This document shows positions 31,101-44,800 of a DNA stretch of 64,000 nucleotides, one piece after another (within the stretch, counting starts at the first letter, position 1; each line of letters begins with the position of its first letter). The stretch lies in assembly GCA_021292165.1 (NCBI GenBank), contig CM037888.1:34119091-34183090 (forward strand), in the 5' to 3' direction. A model generated the notes under the pieces. It did not search any database. It was not told the origin of the DNA and was given only the letters and a program-made list of their open reading frames with translations. The position numbers were made by a program, and so were the translations under genes. Source of the DNA: Shinisaurus crocodilurus. Its lineage: Eukaryota; Chordata; Lepidosauria; Squamata; Shinisauridae.

Positions 31101-34100
31101 GCAAAGTATTTTTATGACAGGTCCTGTCACATGTGAAGAGTACCCAAAGCTAATCAAGCCACAACTATCAGCTTTCCAAGCTCAATACCAACCACCATGA
31201 ATTCACGGACTACACAGTTCTCAAGCCATACTTTCAAAGGAGACATTCCACCATTAGGACCTACAACAAAATATTGCACTGTATCCGCACAACCTAACAG
31301 CAGTGCCCCTATTCAGGATTCCAGCCAGCCAGCTATGTTCTCATCCAGGATACTGTTAAGTTGTTGGGGGCTCAAGCAGAACCTGTCACCCCCACCCCAT
31401 TTTCTGTTTTTCTTTTGCAACTGACACTGAACATTCAGTGGAGGCCATGAAGAATGGTTGTCATTGAGCTGTTTGGAGGGTTTGTTTGTTTGTTTGTTGC
31501 CCCCTTCTAAGTTTTTGACTTTTAATACACTTCTGCATACCTTGGGGTTCACCCAAGCATGCCAATACCACCCTCTTGTTTCTCAACAAGAGGGTGGTTT
31601 TGGTTCCAATCCTGCTGGAACTCAGCCACCTGAGTTCACTATTTATTTATTTGAAGTTTTTTAAAACTGCCCTTAAAAACCAGTGGGACCTGCAACAAAA
31701 TGTTGCAGTATATCCCTAACAGAGTGCTTCTGTTCTGAGTTCCAGCCAGCCATGGCTTTCTCTGAAATACTTTAAGCAGTTAGGAACTCAAGCAAGTCCA
31801 TTCACCCTCCACTCATCTACAGTATTGTTTTCTTTTTCCAACTAACACTTGGGTACCTAGGGAGTTCCCAGACATTGTGGAAATTGCTACCTTATTTGTA
31901 AGGTACCATTTTGCTTCCAAGCTGACAGGCACTAGACCATCTGAGTCCACTATTTATTTCTTTATATAATATACACACAAACACTAATGAAGATGCCTTA
32001 TACTGAGTCAGACCATTGGTTCATCTAGTCCAGTACTGTGGAGAAAGCCCAAGTACTGTCAACACTAACTGGCAGAGTTTCAGGCAGGAGCTTTTCCAGC
32101 CTTGCCTGGAGATGCCAAGAATTGAACCTGCGACCTTCTGCTTGCAGAGCAGGTGCTCCACCACTGAGCTATGGCCCTTCCCCAATCCCCACTGCTATCT
32201 CTGATCCCTGCGCAGGGCAATTCACACCGCTATCTCTGATCACAGATAACCCGCTACCCCCACTCAATTTTGGTTGCCTGCCACTGACTTAACAGCTTAT
32301 AGTATCTTGGAGGAAGGCATGGCTGGCAGACAGGAGTCCTTAACAGAAACATTCTTGTTAGGTGGTGAGGATGAGGATATACTGCAACATTTTGTTGCAG
32401 GTGTCATAGTTGTACTGTTGGTGAAAATAAGACATTTAATTACATATTTCATACACACTCTTAATATTTTAAAAAGTTTAAAGACAGGTTTTTAAACAAG
32501 TCTATTTCAGCTTTTTATCCCCACCACATGTGGGCATTAGAACATTTGTGTTTTCAGAGTGCAATATCACAATGGAATTGTTTTACATTATAATAGTGTA
32601 TAGTGTAATTCTAATTAAACAGGAAAAAACACTCGCTGCTTTATGGTTAAGCTTACCTGACTAGTTGCTTTTTAGGATCTAGTATGTTCAGCAACTTGTC
32701 TGCATATACCTTCTTAGAAGCAGTAAAAAGAATGATCTACAGATGAAGGGAGATTATTATTATCTGTGCCACTGCTGAAGTTGAAGATCTTAAAGAAACA
32801 TACACAAGCTCTGGGCAAGTCACATTACCTCGTAGATTTGGGACATGCGTTCCAAGAACTCTCTAAAGAATGGTCTTAATCGCACGTAAACCTAGAATGA
32901 GAAGAAAAAGTGATTTAAATATGCAGAATACAAAGAAGTTTTGCTTTAAGTAACAGAGACTTCTGTAACTACAAGTGGTAGACAATGATCAATAAAATCA
33001 TCAGATATTAAACAGTAAGAATTTATACTATAGCATTTATGATATTTAGTAGTGCATGAATAAGAAATGGTAATGAAGGACACTGGTAAAATTCTAGTTA
33101 CTATTTGCTTGTTTAATTGGAAATACAAAAAAGAACACCCAGAAATAATTTGTAGTATGATTTATTGTGGTTGATACAATGGCAATTGTACCAGGCAATT
33201 ATCAAAAAACGGTATCTTCTCTTTCTGCTCTGACTGACCAACCTGTCAGTTGAACAACAAAGCCATCAGAGACATGGCACACTTGGCACAGGTAAGCAAT
33301 AGGGTCAAGTACCATTTGCAAAATGAAAGCTTTTGAGCTTCAAGAGTGCTCTTCTTCAGCAAGAGGCTTTGCAGGCTAATTCAAACTTAGTACTATTAAG
33401 TACAGTAATAGCTTGGATTGCAAGTAACTTGGTCTGAGAGCATTTTGCAAGACAAGCAATTTTTTAAAATAAATTTTGACTTGATAAACAAGCGACGACT
33501 TGCAAGACAAGTACTGTAGGGATGTAACCGCTCGCCTCGAGCGGGCGTAGCAGGCCGAAATCAGCCCCATTCACGCCCGCCAGAGACTCGCTTTGATATA
33601 AGAGTGTTTTGGATTACAAGCATGGTTCAGGAACGAATTATGCTCTCAATCCAAGGTATTGCTGTACTGCTTACTCTATCAGAAACCAATGCAGAACTCC
33701 TAATTTACATGCCTCTAGCACAGGAAACAATAGACAATATATATTTTCCATTCCATCAATTAGAATTTAGTTTTTCTTACACAAAGCTCAACATCCTAAG
33801 CAACTTCACTGTTTTATCTAGTCACCATCTACTCATAGTTGTACTCTAGATCTTCCATCACAAAGGCTTCAGCAAGGAAATCCTTACAGAATTTTTTTTG
33901 TAGCAAGCCTCTCTGAAATTGCTGCCAGATCAGAAGCCAGAATGCACCATTAAACATAAGAAGTTAAGTGAGCCTTCTTCAGCTACGCAGACTCAGACGC
34001 TGCCCTCCTTCTCAAACCCATCCTTGAAGAACAGTGTTTCAAAGCGGGACACAGAAGCCCACTTTTGTTGGGTGGGATGCTGGCTGCCTTGGGCCAACAT

Positions 34101-35781
34101 ACTTTGAAAGGTCACAGGTGTTATAAAGGAGGAGGGATGGAAATCTAATGAACAATTAGGCAGGAAAGCCGCATCCCTTCACCAAGACCCTTGCAAGTGC
34201 CATTTCATGTTATTTGTACCCAAGCAGGTACTGAAAACTGGCCTCTACCTAAAGCAGTGTTCTCCAACCTTGGGTCCCCAGATGTTTTTGGCCTACCAAA
34301 AACATCTGGGGACCCAAGGTTGGAGAACACTGACCTAAAGGAATAAACAATGCATTATTTGGCTGCAAAGTGTGACAGACAAGCTCCTGGTCCAGTCATT
34401 TCTTTCACCTAATCTACAATAAAGTTTTGTTACGTCTGGTGTCACAATTTATAATGTATGGCAAACTACCAATAAACAGTAAATGTCCCCACAACATTTA
34501 GACTTAAGTTTAAGAGTAAGGAAAAACAAATGCTAAAGGAGCATTTTTAAAATAAATAAAAAAATCTTAACTCTAGACAGACAGCTGTTATTTTATTAAG
34601 ATACTTATGTCTGCAGTGCTTCAGGATCAAAACTGATGTTTAGTTGCACTTTTGTGTGACAGAAAATAACATTTTAGTTTAAAATTTGTTCTACAGCTCC
34701 TGCTAACAGAGCAAAGGCAAGGATGCCAGGGTTCCACAGTCCTCCCTGCTGAATGAGGACGTCTACAATTCAGTTGCCAACTTACAATTGCCACTATTTG
34801 CCTTCACAGTCACCCTGAGAGGCAAATTAGACAGAACACAACTGACAAAAGGTACCCAGTGCGCTGTGTGACAAAGAATTCAAATTCAACATACTGTTTT
34901 CTAGACTCAGTACACCCGACACAGGCCCTAGCAGTCAGCAGAGATGGCAAAGCATAAAAAAAGAGAGCTTGTACTGTCCCCAGCAACACTTACCAGAGCA
35001 TAGTAGCCACCTGAACCTTCCCCTTCTGGGTTATGCTTGGGCCACCACCACCACATTTTATCATCACTGTTATTATCCCTACCAAGTTAGTTCTAAATGC
35101 ATGATGCAGTCACTGAAGTGGCCTCTAGCCTGCATAAGCTCCTGCCACAACAAATGTATTAGCCTTTAAGGTGTCATTGGGCTCGTTTGCTTTTGCTGCA
35201 AGAGACTAACACAGCTATGCTTTTGGAATTTGAATTATGATTTTTCAGAGACTAGCACAAATATGAAGACGACACTTCAGGTATTAATTTAATGGGGTTA
35301 TGATACACACACACTCACTCACTCATGCTTCCTAACCCTTTCCCTTCCTTTACATTTACTTCTCTGTTATCAGAAGAAATACAACAATGAAAGTTTAAAT
35401 TATTATCTCAGGGGAATGCAGGTTCTGTATACTGAAGAATGAAAATTCAAAATGATGCCATGCCACTCCTGGGAGGAAGTGAGCTTCCCGAGAGGCAACC
35501 TCTGTCTCCATCTATAGACCACGGGGAGGCAACATGCGGCCCATGAGCCACATGCGGCCCAGTCCCTGCTGCCTCCTGATTTAAATCCCTTTCAAACGAA
35601 ATGGTGCTTTGTGGTGCTAAAATGGACAAACTAAGCTTGCAAACAAACTAAATTGGTCTATTTTAGCACTACTGAATGCTATTTTTATTTTTAACCCCCC
35701 CACCCCCCCCAGTACAGCCTGCCAGGTGTGTGTGCAAAAATGGCCCCCCAGACCTCCCACAGTTGCTTACCCCTTCTATAT

Positions 35782-35816
<35 letters not shown>

Positions 35817-38800
35817 TTATTTGCATTTATTTATCGCCCATCTGGCCGGCAAACCGGCCACCCTGGGCGATGTACAGAAGATAAAACAGAATAAAATACA
35901 TTAAAGCATTTTTCTCCATTAAAATACATTAAAACAGTATAACATTTTAAAATCTTAGCCCACCCCATATTCCCGCCTGAATAACCAAGTTTTTAATGAG
36001 CGGCGGAAGCTCAACAGAGAGGGGGCATGGCAGAGGTCACTTGGGAGAGAGTTCCATAGTACGGGGGCTGCCACAGAGAAGGCCCTCTTCCTCGTCCCGA
36101 CCAGTCTAGCTGCTCTGGCTGAAGGGACAAGGAGAAGGCCGTCTGTGGCAGATCTTGTTGAGTGGCCCACTTGGTGTTGCTGGAGATGCTCACTGAACTC
36201 TGTATCACTTGATTTGGTGGTGCTATAGACCTCGGTGACGATGACTGCTCTCCCAAGCACACATACTTGGAAATCAGTTGCACTGAAAACAATTAAACCT
36301 ACTTCCAAGCGTGTGTTTGGCTTGAAATCCAAAGCCTGTGGATTAGGACTGATTCTGGAACTTCACAGCTGCAGTTCTTAACCTGTTTATTCTGGAAAAG
36401 CTATTAATGAGACTAAGAAGTAAATAGGTTGAGGATTGGAGGTCACTACACTCTCAGCTAAATGTCCCCAAACTTGCAAAAGTTTTATGGTGCCTGCTCT
36501 GTATTTAACAGCCACTGAGAAAACAAATAGCTGCTAAGAAATCTAGAACATATTCCAGGCAAGATTTGGGTTCTGTCAAATGCAAACGAACTCTAATATT
36601 TAATCTCCTAGAGAATTAAATTTGTCCTAGATCACTGAACTCTGTATCACTTGATTTGTGTCAAGAGACGTACGCAAAAGTATTCTTTTAAAAAACAGTA
36701 TATAAAAGAAACCCCATAAAACAGGGTTTGCTGCTTAGCTATTCTCAGTAAGATGTACCACTGGCGGAGAGTAAGAAAACATTCCAGTCGGGGGGGGGGG
36801 GGGGGGAGATCCCAACAGACCACAGGAAGAAAAACAAGGCATCATCTGTTTTCAGCCCTTCCTTTTACAATCCAAAATAGTTAACTCAATCTTCTTATAT
36901 CATGTAGTTCAAGAGGAATCTGAACACTGCTATCGCTGAACAGGACAGAAGAAACCCAAGCTTATTTTTTTGGAAGATTTCATTTTAAGCTTCAGAATTT
37001 TGAAGGACTTTAAATAAAACAAAATACAAAATACATGTTTTAAAATTAGGGTAAAATACCTGGACAAGTGTCCGTTTAAGGTGCCTGATGTCATTCTCCA
37101 AAGATACTACAGAGGGGTCCAATATCGTGCGAACTACATGGAGGGAAGCTGTTGCTACTCCCAGGTACATCACACAATAGGGACCTGAGAACAACAGCTG
37201 GGGTCAATGCAGCATCTTTGGCAGTTGCTGGAACACACCTCCTTCTCCTCCTCCTTCCCCTGTTCTTCGCCGGAGAAATGTTGAATGCACAGTAGATGGA
37301 AGCTACGAATATGTTGTGACGTACAACCAACAGCTAGAAATCTGGCAGTCTCCATCAACAAAAGCAACTCTTCCCACAAAAGAAGCACCTGACTAGGAAT
37401 GAAGAGATGGATTTGCTTCTGAAAGCAAGTTATCCCCAGGCTCTGAATTTACTTTTCCCCCTTCAGAATGGTGTGTTAACTAGCATGGATTGGTTTTCTC
37501 ATGCAAGGAAGTGTGTAGCAAGTTCTTCTCTTGTAAAATAACCATTTAAAATTCCAGTGTTCTTTCCTACACCTGCTGGCAAGGAGAAAACTGCTAGGCA
37601 AAAATACAGCTAAGAAATTAGGAAATGGTTGAGATCTTTACACTGAACGATTTTGCAACTCTTTTGCAACTGATTTTGCAGAGCACTATAATACATCTAT
37701 CTGACAACTTGCATGACAAAATTTCAAAGCATGTAACCAATACCACTTAATTGCCTGTGTTTTGGGAGGGCAAGAAGATGCCAAGCGCATGGTAAGTGTT
37801 CACCCATCTATATATATATATAAAAGAAAGTGTCCTGACTGACTGACTCATCAACGCCCAGCTCAAACCGTTTAATCTAGGAATGTGAAATTTTGAAGGA
37901 ACATTGCACCCACTAAGGAAGGATTTTTTTGGAAATTCTGTCCCTAAGGGAGTGAAAAAAGGGGGCAAAATCGCCCCACTCTCATATCTCCTATGGGCAA
38001 AACAACAGGGGAGCAGTTATGCAAGTCGGCATCACCTCATAATTGCTGCAGGAGCCAATAGGAGCAGTTATGCAAATAGCCCATATGACACTTAGAATGT
38101 TCTCTGAGGGGGTGAAAAGGGAGGGAAACTTTTTAAATGACTGAATGACTGTTGTGTGTGGGGCGTCATCGCATAGGCTCCATCACGTTTTGACGGATCT
38201 ACCCCAAACTTGGCACGGTCACTCTTCATCACCTGTAGACTCTCAGGATTAACCTGATTTTTCTTTAACATCAGATATTTCTGTCAGAAAGGTTTTCTGC
38301 TGCCAGCACCCAGCCTAAAAGTTACACTTTCAGTCAGAGAATGACTGTTGTGTGTGGGGAGTCCCAAATTCTGTGTGTCCGTGTGTAGAGGCGTTTGCGT
38401 GCGTTGCATAGGCTCCTACACGGTTAGACGGATCCGCCCCAAACCTGGCACGCATACTCTCCATCATCCAAGGACAAAGACTGGCGGGTTCAAATCTCCG
38501 AAAAAGCCACCATCACTGCGCCTGTACGGCCCAAAATAGATGATAGCCAATGACGCCACTTGGAATGTTCGCAGGGGCCATTCAGGAGCGGTTATGCAAA
38601 TCACTCCAACGACATTTAGAATGTTCATATGAACTGCCGCCACAGGGGCCCAATCAGGAGCAGATATGCAAACCTCTCCTACATCAAAACAGAATGTTCA
38701 TGTGCACTGCAGCTGGGGCCTACACCGGGGGGGGGGGGTAGGGGAGCTGGGATTTCATTGTTGGGTAGTCCTGGGGTGGGGGGGGAAGCTGGGATTTCAT

Positions 38801-41800
38801 TGTTGGGTAGTCCTGAGGGGGATGGGGAACAGGGATTTCATTGTTGTGTAGTCCCAGGGGGGCAAGTTGGGATTTCATTGTTGCGTAGTCCCGGGGGGGG
38901 GGGGAGAGCAGGGATTTTGTTGCGTAGTCCCGGGGGAGAGCAGGGATTTCATTGCGTAGTCCCGGGGGGGGGGGGGAGCAGGGATTTCATCGTTGTGTAG
39001 TCCCGGGGGGGGGGGAGCAGGGATTTCACTGTTGTGTAGTCCCGGGGGGGGGGGGGAGAGCTGGGATTACATTGTGTGGTCCTGGGGGGGAAGCAGGGAT
39101 TTCATTGTGAAGTCCTGGGGGGGGGGGAGTAGGGATTTCATTGTTGCGTAGTCCCGGGGGGAGCAGGGATTTCATTGTTGTGTAGTCCCGGGGGGGGGGG
39201 AGCAGGGATTTCACTGTTGTGTAGTCCCAGGGGGGATTTCACTGTTGTGTAGTCCCGGGGGGGGGGAGAGCTGGGATTACATTGTGTGGTCCTGGGGGGG
39301 GGGAGCAGGGATTTCATTGTGAAGTCCTGGGGGGAGGGAATAGGGATTTCATTGTTGCGTAGTCCCGGGGGGAGCAGGGATTTCATTGTTGTGTAGTCCC
39401 GGGGGGGGGGGGAGCAGGGATTTCACTGTTGTGTAGTCCCAGGGGGGGATTTCACTGTTGTGTAGTCCGGGGGGGGGGGGAGCTGGGATTACATTGTGTG
39501 GTCCGGGGGGGGGGGAGAGCAGGGATTTCATTGTGAAGTCCTGGAGGGGGGGGAAGCAGGGATTTCATTGTTGCGTAGTCCAGGGGGGGGGGGGACAGGG
39601 AATTCATTGTTGCATAGTCTTGGGGGGGGAAGCAGAGATTTAATTATGTAGTCCTGGGGGGGAGCTGGGATTTCACTGTTGTGTAGTCCCGGGGGTGGTG
39701 CAGGGATTTCATTGTTGTGCAGTCCCGGGGGGGGGGGGGGGAGCAGGGATTTCACTGTGTAGTCCCAGGGGAACAGGGATTTCATTGTATAGTTCTGGGG
39801 AAGCAGGGATTTCATTGTGCAGTCCCGGGGGAAAGGGAACAGGGATTTCATTGTGTAGTCCTGGGGGGGAGCAGGGATTTCATTGTGTAGTCCGGGGGGG
39901 GAGCAGGGATTTCATTGTGTAGTCCGGGGGGGAGCAGGGATTTCATTGTGTAGTCCGGGGGGGGAGCAGGTAGTCCCAGAGGAGCTGGGATTTCATTGTG
40001 TAATCCCGGGGGAGCAGAGATTCCCGGGGAAGCTGGGATTCCATCATGTTTCTTTTAAAAACAATTGTACCAAATCCTAAAATCCACGTGAGCGAAGCCA
40101 CGGGCAACAGCTAGTTTACTTCATACGAACAGGTTTATATTTCACCCAAACATTGTTTTGATTACCTGGTAAATAACATCTTGGAAAAGGACTGGAAATG
40201 TGAGTGCAGCATCTTCCAGTTCATTTAGACTACAGTGGACTAGTGTTTCATCCTACAAAGAATTAAAAAAATGAGAAGACTTAGCAGAGAGATGGGGAAA
40301 ATGTGTTCTCTGAAATAAAGTCATCCCGCCTGCAATTTGTAAAGCATGGGCTTGCCACAAGAATAGAATCTTCACTGAATAGTGCATGCCAATGTTTTCC
40401 TTACCAAGTCTAGAACTAACGAGAATTCTGGTGTGCTTCTTGTTTTCAGTGGAAGAGCAGGCTTCCGATTAAGTTGTTCTTCTGTTAGTGGTGGAACATG
40501 TTTGATGAAGTAGTAGCTAGAAGAAAGACAAGCCAAGATACTATTAGATAATAGACAACCTGCTTTTACAGTGCAACTGCTGGGGACAGTGAAAAAGATG
40601 AAGATGAACATTAAGAGCTTGGGCAGCCACTGGCATGCTAATATAATGCACAGGCTTGTAAGAAAATGTTTTACATAACACACATCTACATTGGATGCAG
40701 GATATAAATATACACACAATTTAGGAATCATCTTCTGGAAGCCCTAGAAAGTTTTCCCGTTTGATTCAGAGGGGTGTATGTGCGCAAGAGTGTGCACGAG
40801 AGGGAGACTGAGAGCACGAGGGGATTGAGTGAGGATGTTTTAAGATAAAATCTTTTTATTTGCTCAGGCTTTTAAAGTACTTTAAACATACTTTTAAGTA
40901 TTGTTGAGTGCTCTTTTATCTGCTGGTTTCATCTTTTATTTCTTTTTCCTTTTTTTTTGTACATAAGTGGGACCTGCAACAAAATGTTGCAGTGTGGAGT
41001 GCTCACGTCCAGAGTTCCAGGCAGCTAACCAACCCTCTTCCAGGACACTCTATTCTGTTTCCCTCCCCAGCTGTTTTTTCATCTCACCACCCCAAGACAC
41101 TCCGCAACCAGTGGCCACTGAGCATGCTCAGTTCTCATTGGGTTGTTTGGGTTTGGGTTTTTTTTTTTTTGCCCCCTTAGGGTTTTCCTCACTGAAGATT
41201 TTTTAATTATTTCTGTAAACCTTGGAGTTTCTTTGAGCATGCTGCTACCTCCCACTCTTATTTCTCAGTGGCTACAATTGTGTCAGCATTCACCAGCCGA
41301 GTTCGCTATTAGAGTAAATGCTGCATATGTATTTGTACTGTTTTTAAACTTTGTAAACCACCCCAAAATAAATTTTGATCAAGGGTGGTATAAAAAGGTT
41401 TCAAATAAATAAAAATAATTAATTTAATTTTACTGCTGTGGCTCCTCAACTGTGGCCTGCATAACTGCATAGGATTATGCTTAAAATAAAAGTAAGTACT
41501 ATAGCCTTAAACACTGGCTCATCACTACAAAGCTAACTCACAGGGAAGGGTCTTTTGTTTTCTTCCTTTCTGTTTTAAATGTAGTACCTAAAATTACAGA
41601 GTTCAAATATGAACACATACGGATCAAAGACTTCCCAGTCTTCTTCATAGGTGGCTTCTGCATGAGCCGATGAGTAACCGCTGTCCGGAGATACTGGTGC
41701 TAATAAAACACAAAAGCTCCTCATTAGTTCATTTGATGGGGGAATTTCCCTGTTAGCAACAGAGTGAATTATTTATTTATTAAAGTATTTCTATCCTGCC

Positions 41801-44800
41801 TTTTGGCCTTAAGGGTTTTAGGGTTCTTGTTCTGCATCCCCAAAGAAAAACTTTTATCAATGCTTTTAAGCCTTATAATTTGTCTCCCCAAATGCCCAAG
41901 TAATAAACAATAAAAAGGTTAGGTATATTTGCAAATGCAAACTTTCAAGTGTCAGCTATCATTTCATAGAGGAAAGTTACTGACATCATCAGCCAAATAT
42001 ATGACAAACCAGAACAATGCCTGACTGAAAATATCAATTCCTTAGACTATACTCCTATCAGCCAAAGAGAGGTACTTCCCTCAGTAGGACATCTTACCAT
42101 ATCAATCAGGGAAAGCCAGCTATACAGACTGAGTGGCTACACTGGTCCCTCTCACCTGTGTGGAGAAGACTGATGCAGCAGCCTGTGCTCCTGGGCTGTG
42201 AGGTTCAGAGGAGCAAAGGAGCACAAGGATTTTCATGATGTTGGAGCCATATGCACCTACCTCAAGGAAAACCAAAACATGCTCGACCCTTACCAGTGAG
42301 AGGAGGCAGATCACGATCAGTTACGTCTTCTACTTCCTCCAAGCCGTTGTTGATTGATCTGACTTGCACTGCTTGGCTAGTGTAGGATGCTCCATTGGCT
42401 GAGGCTGCAGTGCTGGTGATGATCTCATCCACCTGTTCCATATCAAGCTGTTTCACTATTTCTTCAGCTTCAACAGCTTGCCCTGGAGAGTCTGAGCCAG
42501 CTGTTCCTGAAATGATGTTCATATATTCACTTAGAGAATTAGCATGAACTCTTTTATTTATACAGTAGTTTTAAGTTTTAAAAGAAATCGTAATACACCC
42601 CTATTTGCTGTCTCTTCCCCAGCATCCAGACAGATGGCAACTCTTTCATAACAGTCATTTTTATTTTTTGGTGTACATAGTATGTAAATGCAGCTTCACA
42701 TAATACTTGCCATTTTTATTCGCTGGTGAGAAAAAATTGAAGACAGGAGAAAATATGGTCCCCAGTAATGTAGTCCGTGGGGGGCTGCCAGTGGTGGGAT
42801 TATCTTCCAATTTTCCATTTTGTCGAACATGTTGGTTTGTCATTTCATAATTTCCAGCTTCTAGAACACACACACAAAACATTTGCACTAAGCAATTTTC
42901 TATAGCCACATTTGTTCCTGTTGTCACTTTTAATACGTAGTTTGGAATAACAAAGTTACAAATGCCTTCAAATAAATGTTGGTCCCAAATATTTATTTTA
43001 TTTTTATTTATCTAGAGTTGTGTTTAGATCACCTTTAAGGGTAAAACCCTCCCACTCTTATTTATGGTTGATGACAGTAAAGACAAATGTGTATGACCTG
43101 ACACAATGGCTTGGCTTGGACATAATGCTAAACTATGGTTTAGTATTACACAAATGAGCCTTGGGCTCTTGTGCATTCCCCTCTCTGGCACAGCTGTGAG
43201 GAGATTGGAAGCTTTTTCTTCCATTTTAAATTAACTGCAATGTAGTGTTTTGTCCAAAGCTTAAATTGTGGATAATGTTAACAATGGTTTGCTGAAACAA
43301 ACCGAAGTCATAAATCACGGTTTGAAATCGACATATTTTAATAAACCATAGTTAAGACTAACCACAGTTTGTCTGGAATCAGACATAACGCTTAACTGCG
43401 GTCAGATAAAAATGATCCCCTCCTCAGAACCGCACCAGAGGAGGAGGGGACAGAGAAACTGAAAAACCTGAGGCTCATTCACATAACAATAAACCCTAGT
43501 TTAGCGTTACATCCAAACACAAGTAGCAGGAATACTATTTTTTCCCTTATCACAATGTCACAAGACAATATTCTAAATCCACACAAATAAATGCTTTGTT
43601 CAAGAAATACTTATTTTAATAATAGAACAAGAAATTTATGGGTTTGTTTCACAGTAAAGAACAGCTATTAAATACTAGAAAAAACACTCCCTATCAGGCA
43701 AACCAACCAGGGCAGATGCTATGGCCCACTGTCTCCAAGGCAGTTGGGCAGGCCGCATCACAATTGGCCAGCTCTGACTTTGCCAGACCCCCATCAAGGA
43801 TATAGAAACTTGGCCACAATTTTTTTTAAAGAATATACAGCGGCAGCCTATAACAATAATTACAATCTATGAAGCTGGGTAAGAGCTGTGATATCAGAAG
43901 TGCCCCAACAAATGCACACAACGCAGCCCATATTCATGAAGGAGAAGGATTGTCCACAGGGTCTCCAGCATGGTGCCCATGGGCACCCACGTGCCCAGGG
44001 ACACCTCTCTTGGTGCTCTATTCCTCCTGATTTTTATTTTAAGATTTTTCAAATTATTTTTTAATAGGGACACTGCCATGCTGCAAAGCAAAGTGGTGCT
44101 CTTCAACAGCATCTTTATTTGGGTTAAAAGAGTGTTTTTTATTTGTTTGTTTCATTTATATTCCACCTTTCCTCCAAGGAGCCCAAGGTGGTGTACATGA
44201 CCCTCCTCCTCTCCATTTTATCCTCACAACTTGTAAAGTAGGTTAGGCTGCGAGTCAGTGATTGGGTGACCTTAGTCCAGTCACTGACTCTCAGCCTAAC
44301 CTACCTCGCAGGGCTGTTGTGGCTCTCGTGTTTTGGCGCTCAATCCCCAACTCTGCCTTGAAAAAAGGCAGGATATAACTGTAATAAATAAATAAATAAA
44401 TAAAACAAAACTGTGAGTTCAAAAGAGTAGTTTTGTGTTCTGGAACTCAGACCCCACCTCTGCCTTGTACTTCAGTTCTTGGGCAAGTTTCTCTTAGTCC
44501 CACCAGTTTGCCTTCTGGGAAATGAGTGCTCTGTGACCGGCTGTGCCCGCCATGGCAGCCATATATAAAAGGGGAAGCCCCACCCCCTTTGCAGCCATTC
44601 TGTGAGAGCACCACCACACTTTTGATGTGCCTGCCAACCCAAAAAGGTTGGGGGGGGCCTGGGTTAGCCTACTAATATTGCATGAGAGACAATGTGGCTA
44701 TGTAACTGCAGGCCACGTAAGAGTGGCCAATTCCATTTCCAGCTTATGATTAGTCAAAATAGTCTATTCTAGAGGATGGAGTGTTGAGATGGACACGAGA

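Noticed and set aside
32115..32182. Apparent tRNA gene with A and B boxes
   Set aside because: Head of a SINE: diverged stems and a continuous SINE body behind it.
36985..37194. Possible extra CTDSPL2 exon (open frame followed by a GT-like site)
   Set aside because: Exons 8 and 9 join in phase without it and the protein matches the family's length; the peptide is unlike CTDSPL2.
38727..40046. CRISPR-like regular repeats
   Set aside because: Monomers are contiguous without unique spacers, unit length varies, and the context is a vertebrate intron: a minisatellite.
38629..40080. Open frames of 60-123 codons on both strands with repeats such as GISLLGSPG or NEIPAPPPG
   Set aside because: Direct translation of the G-rich minisatellite; unit length is not conserved as a coding unit.
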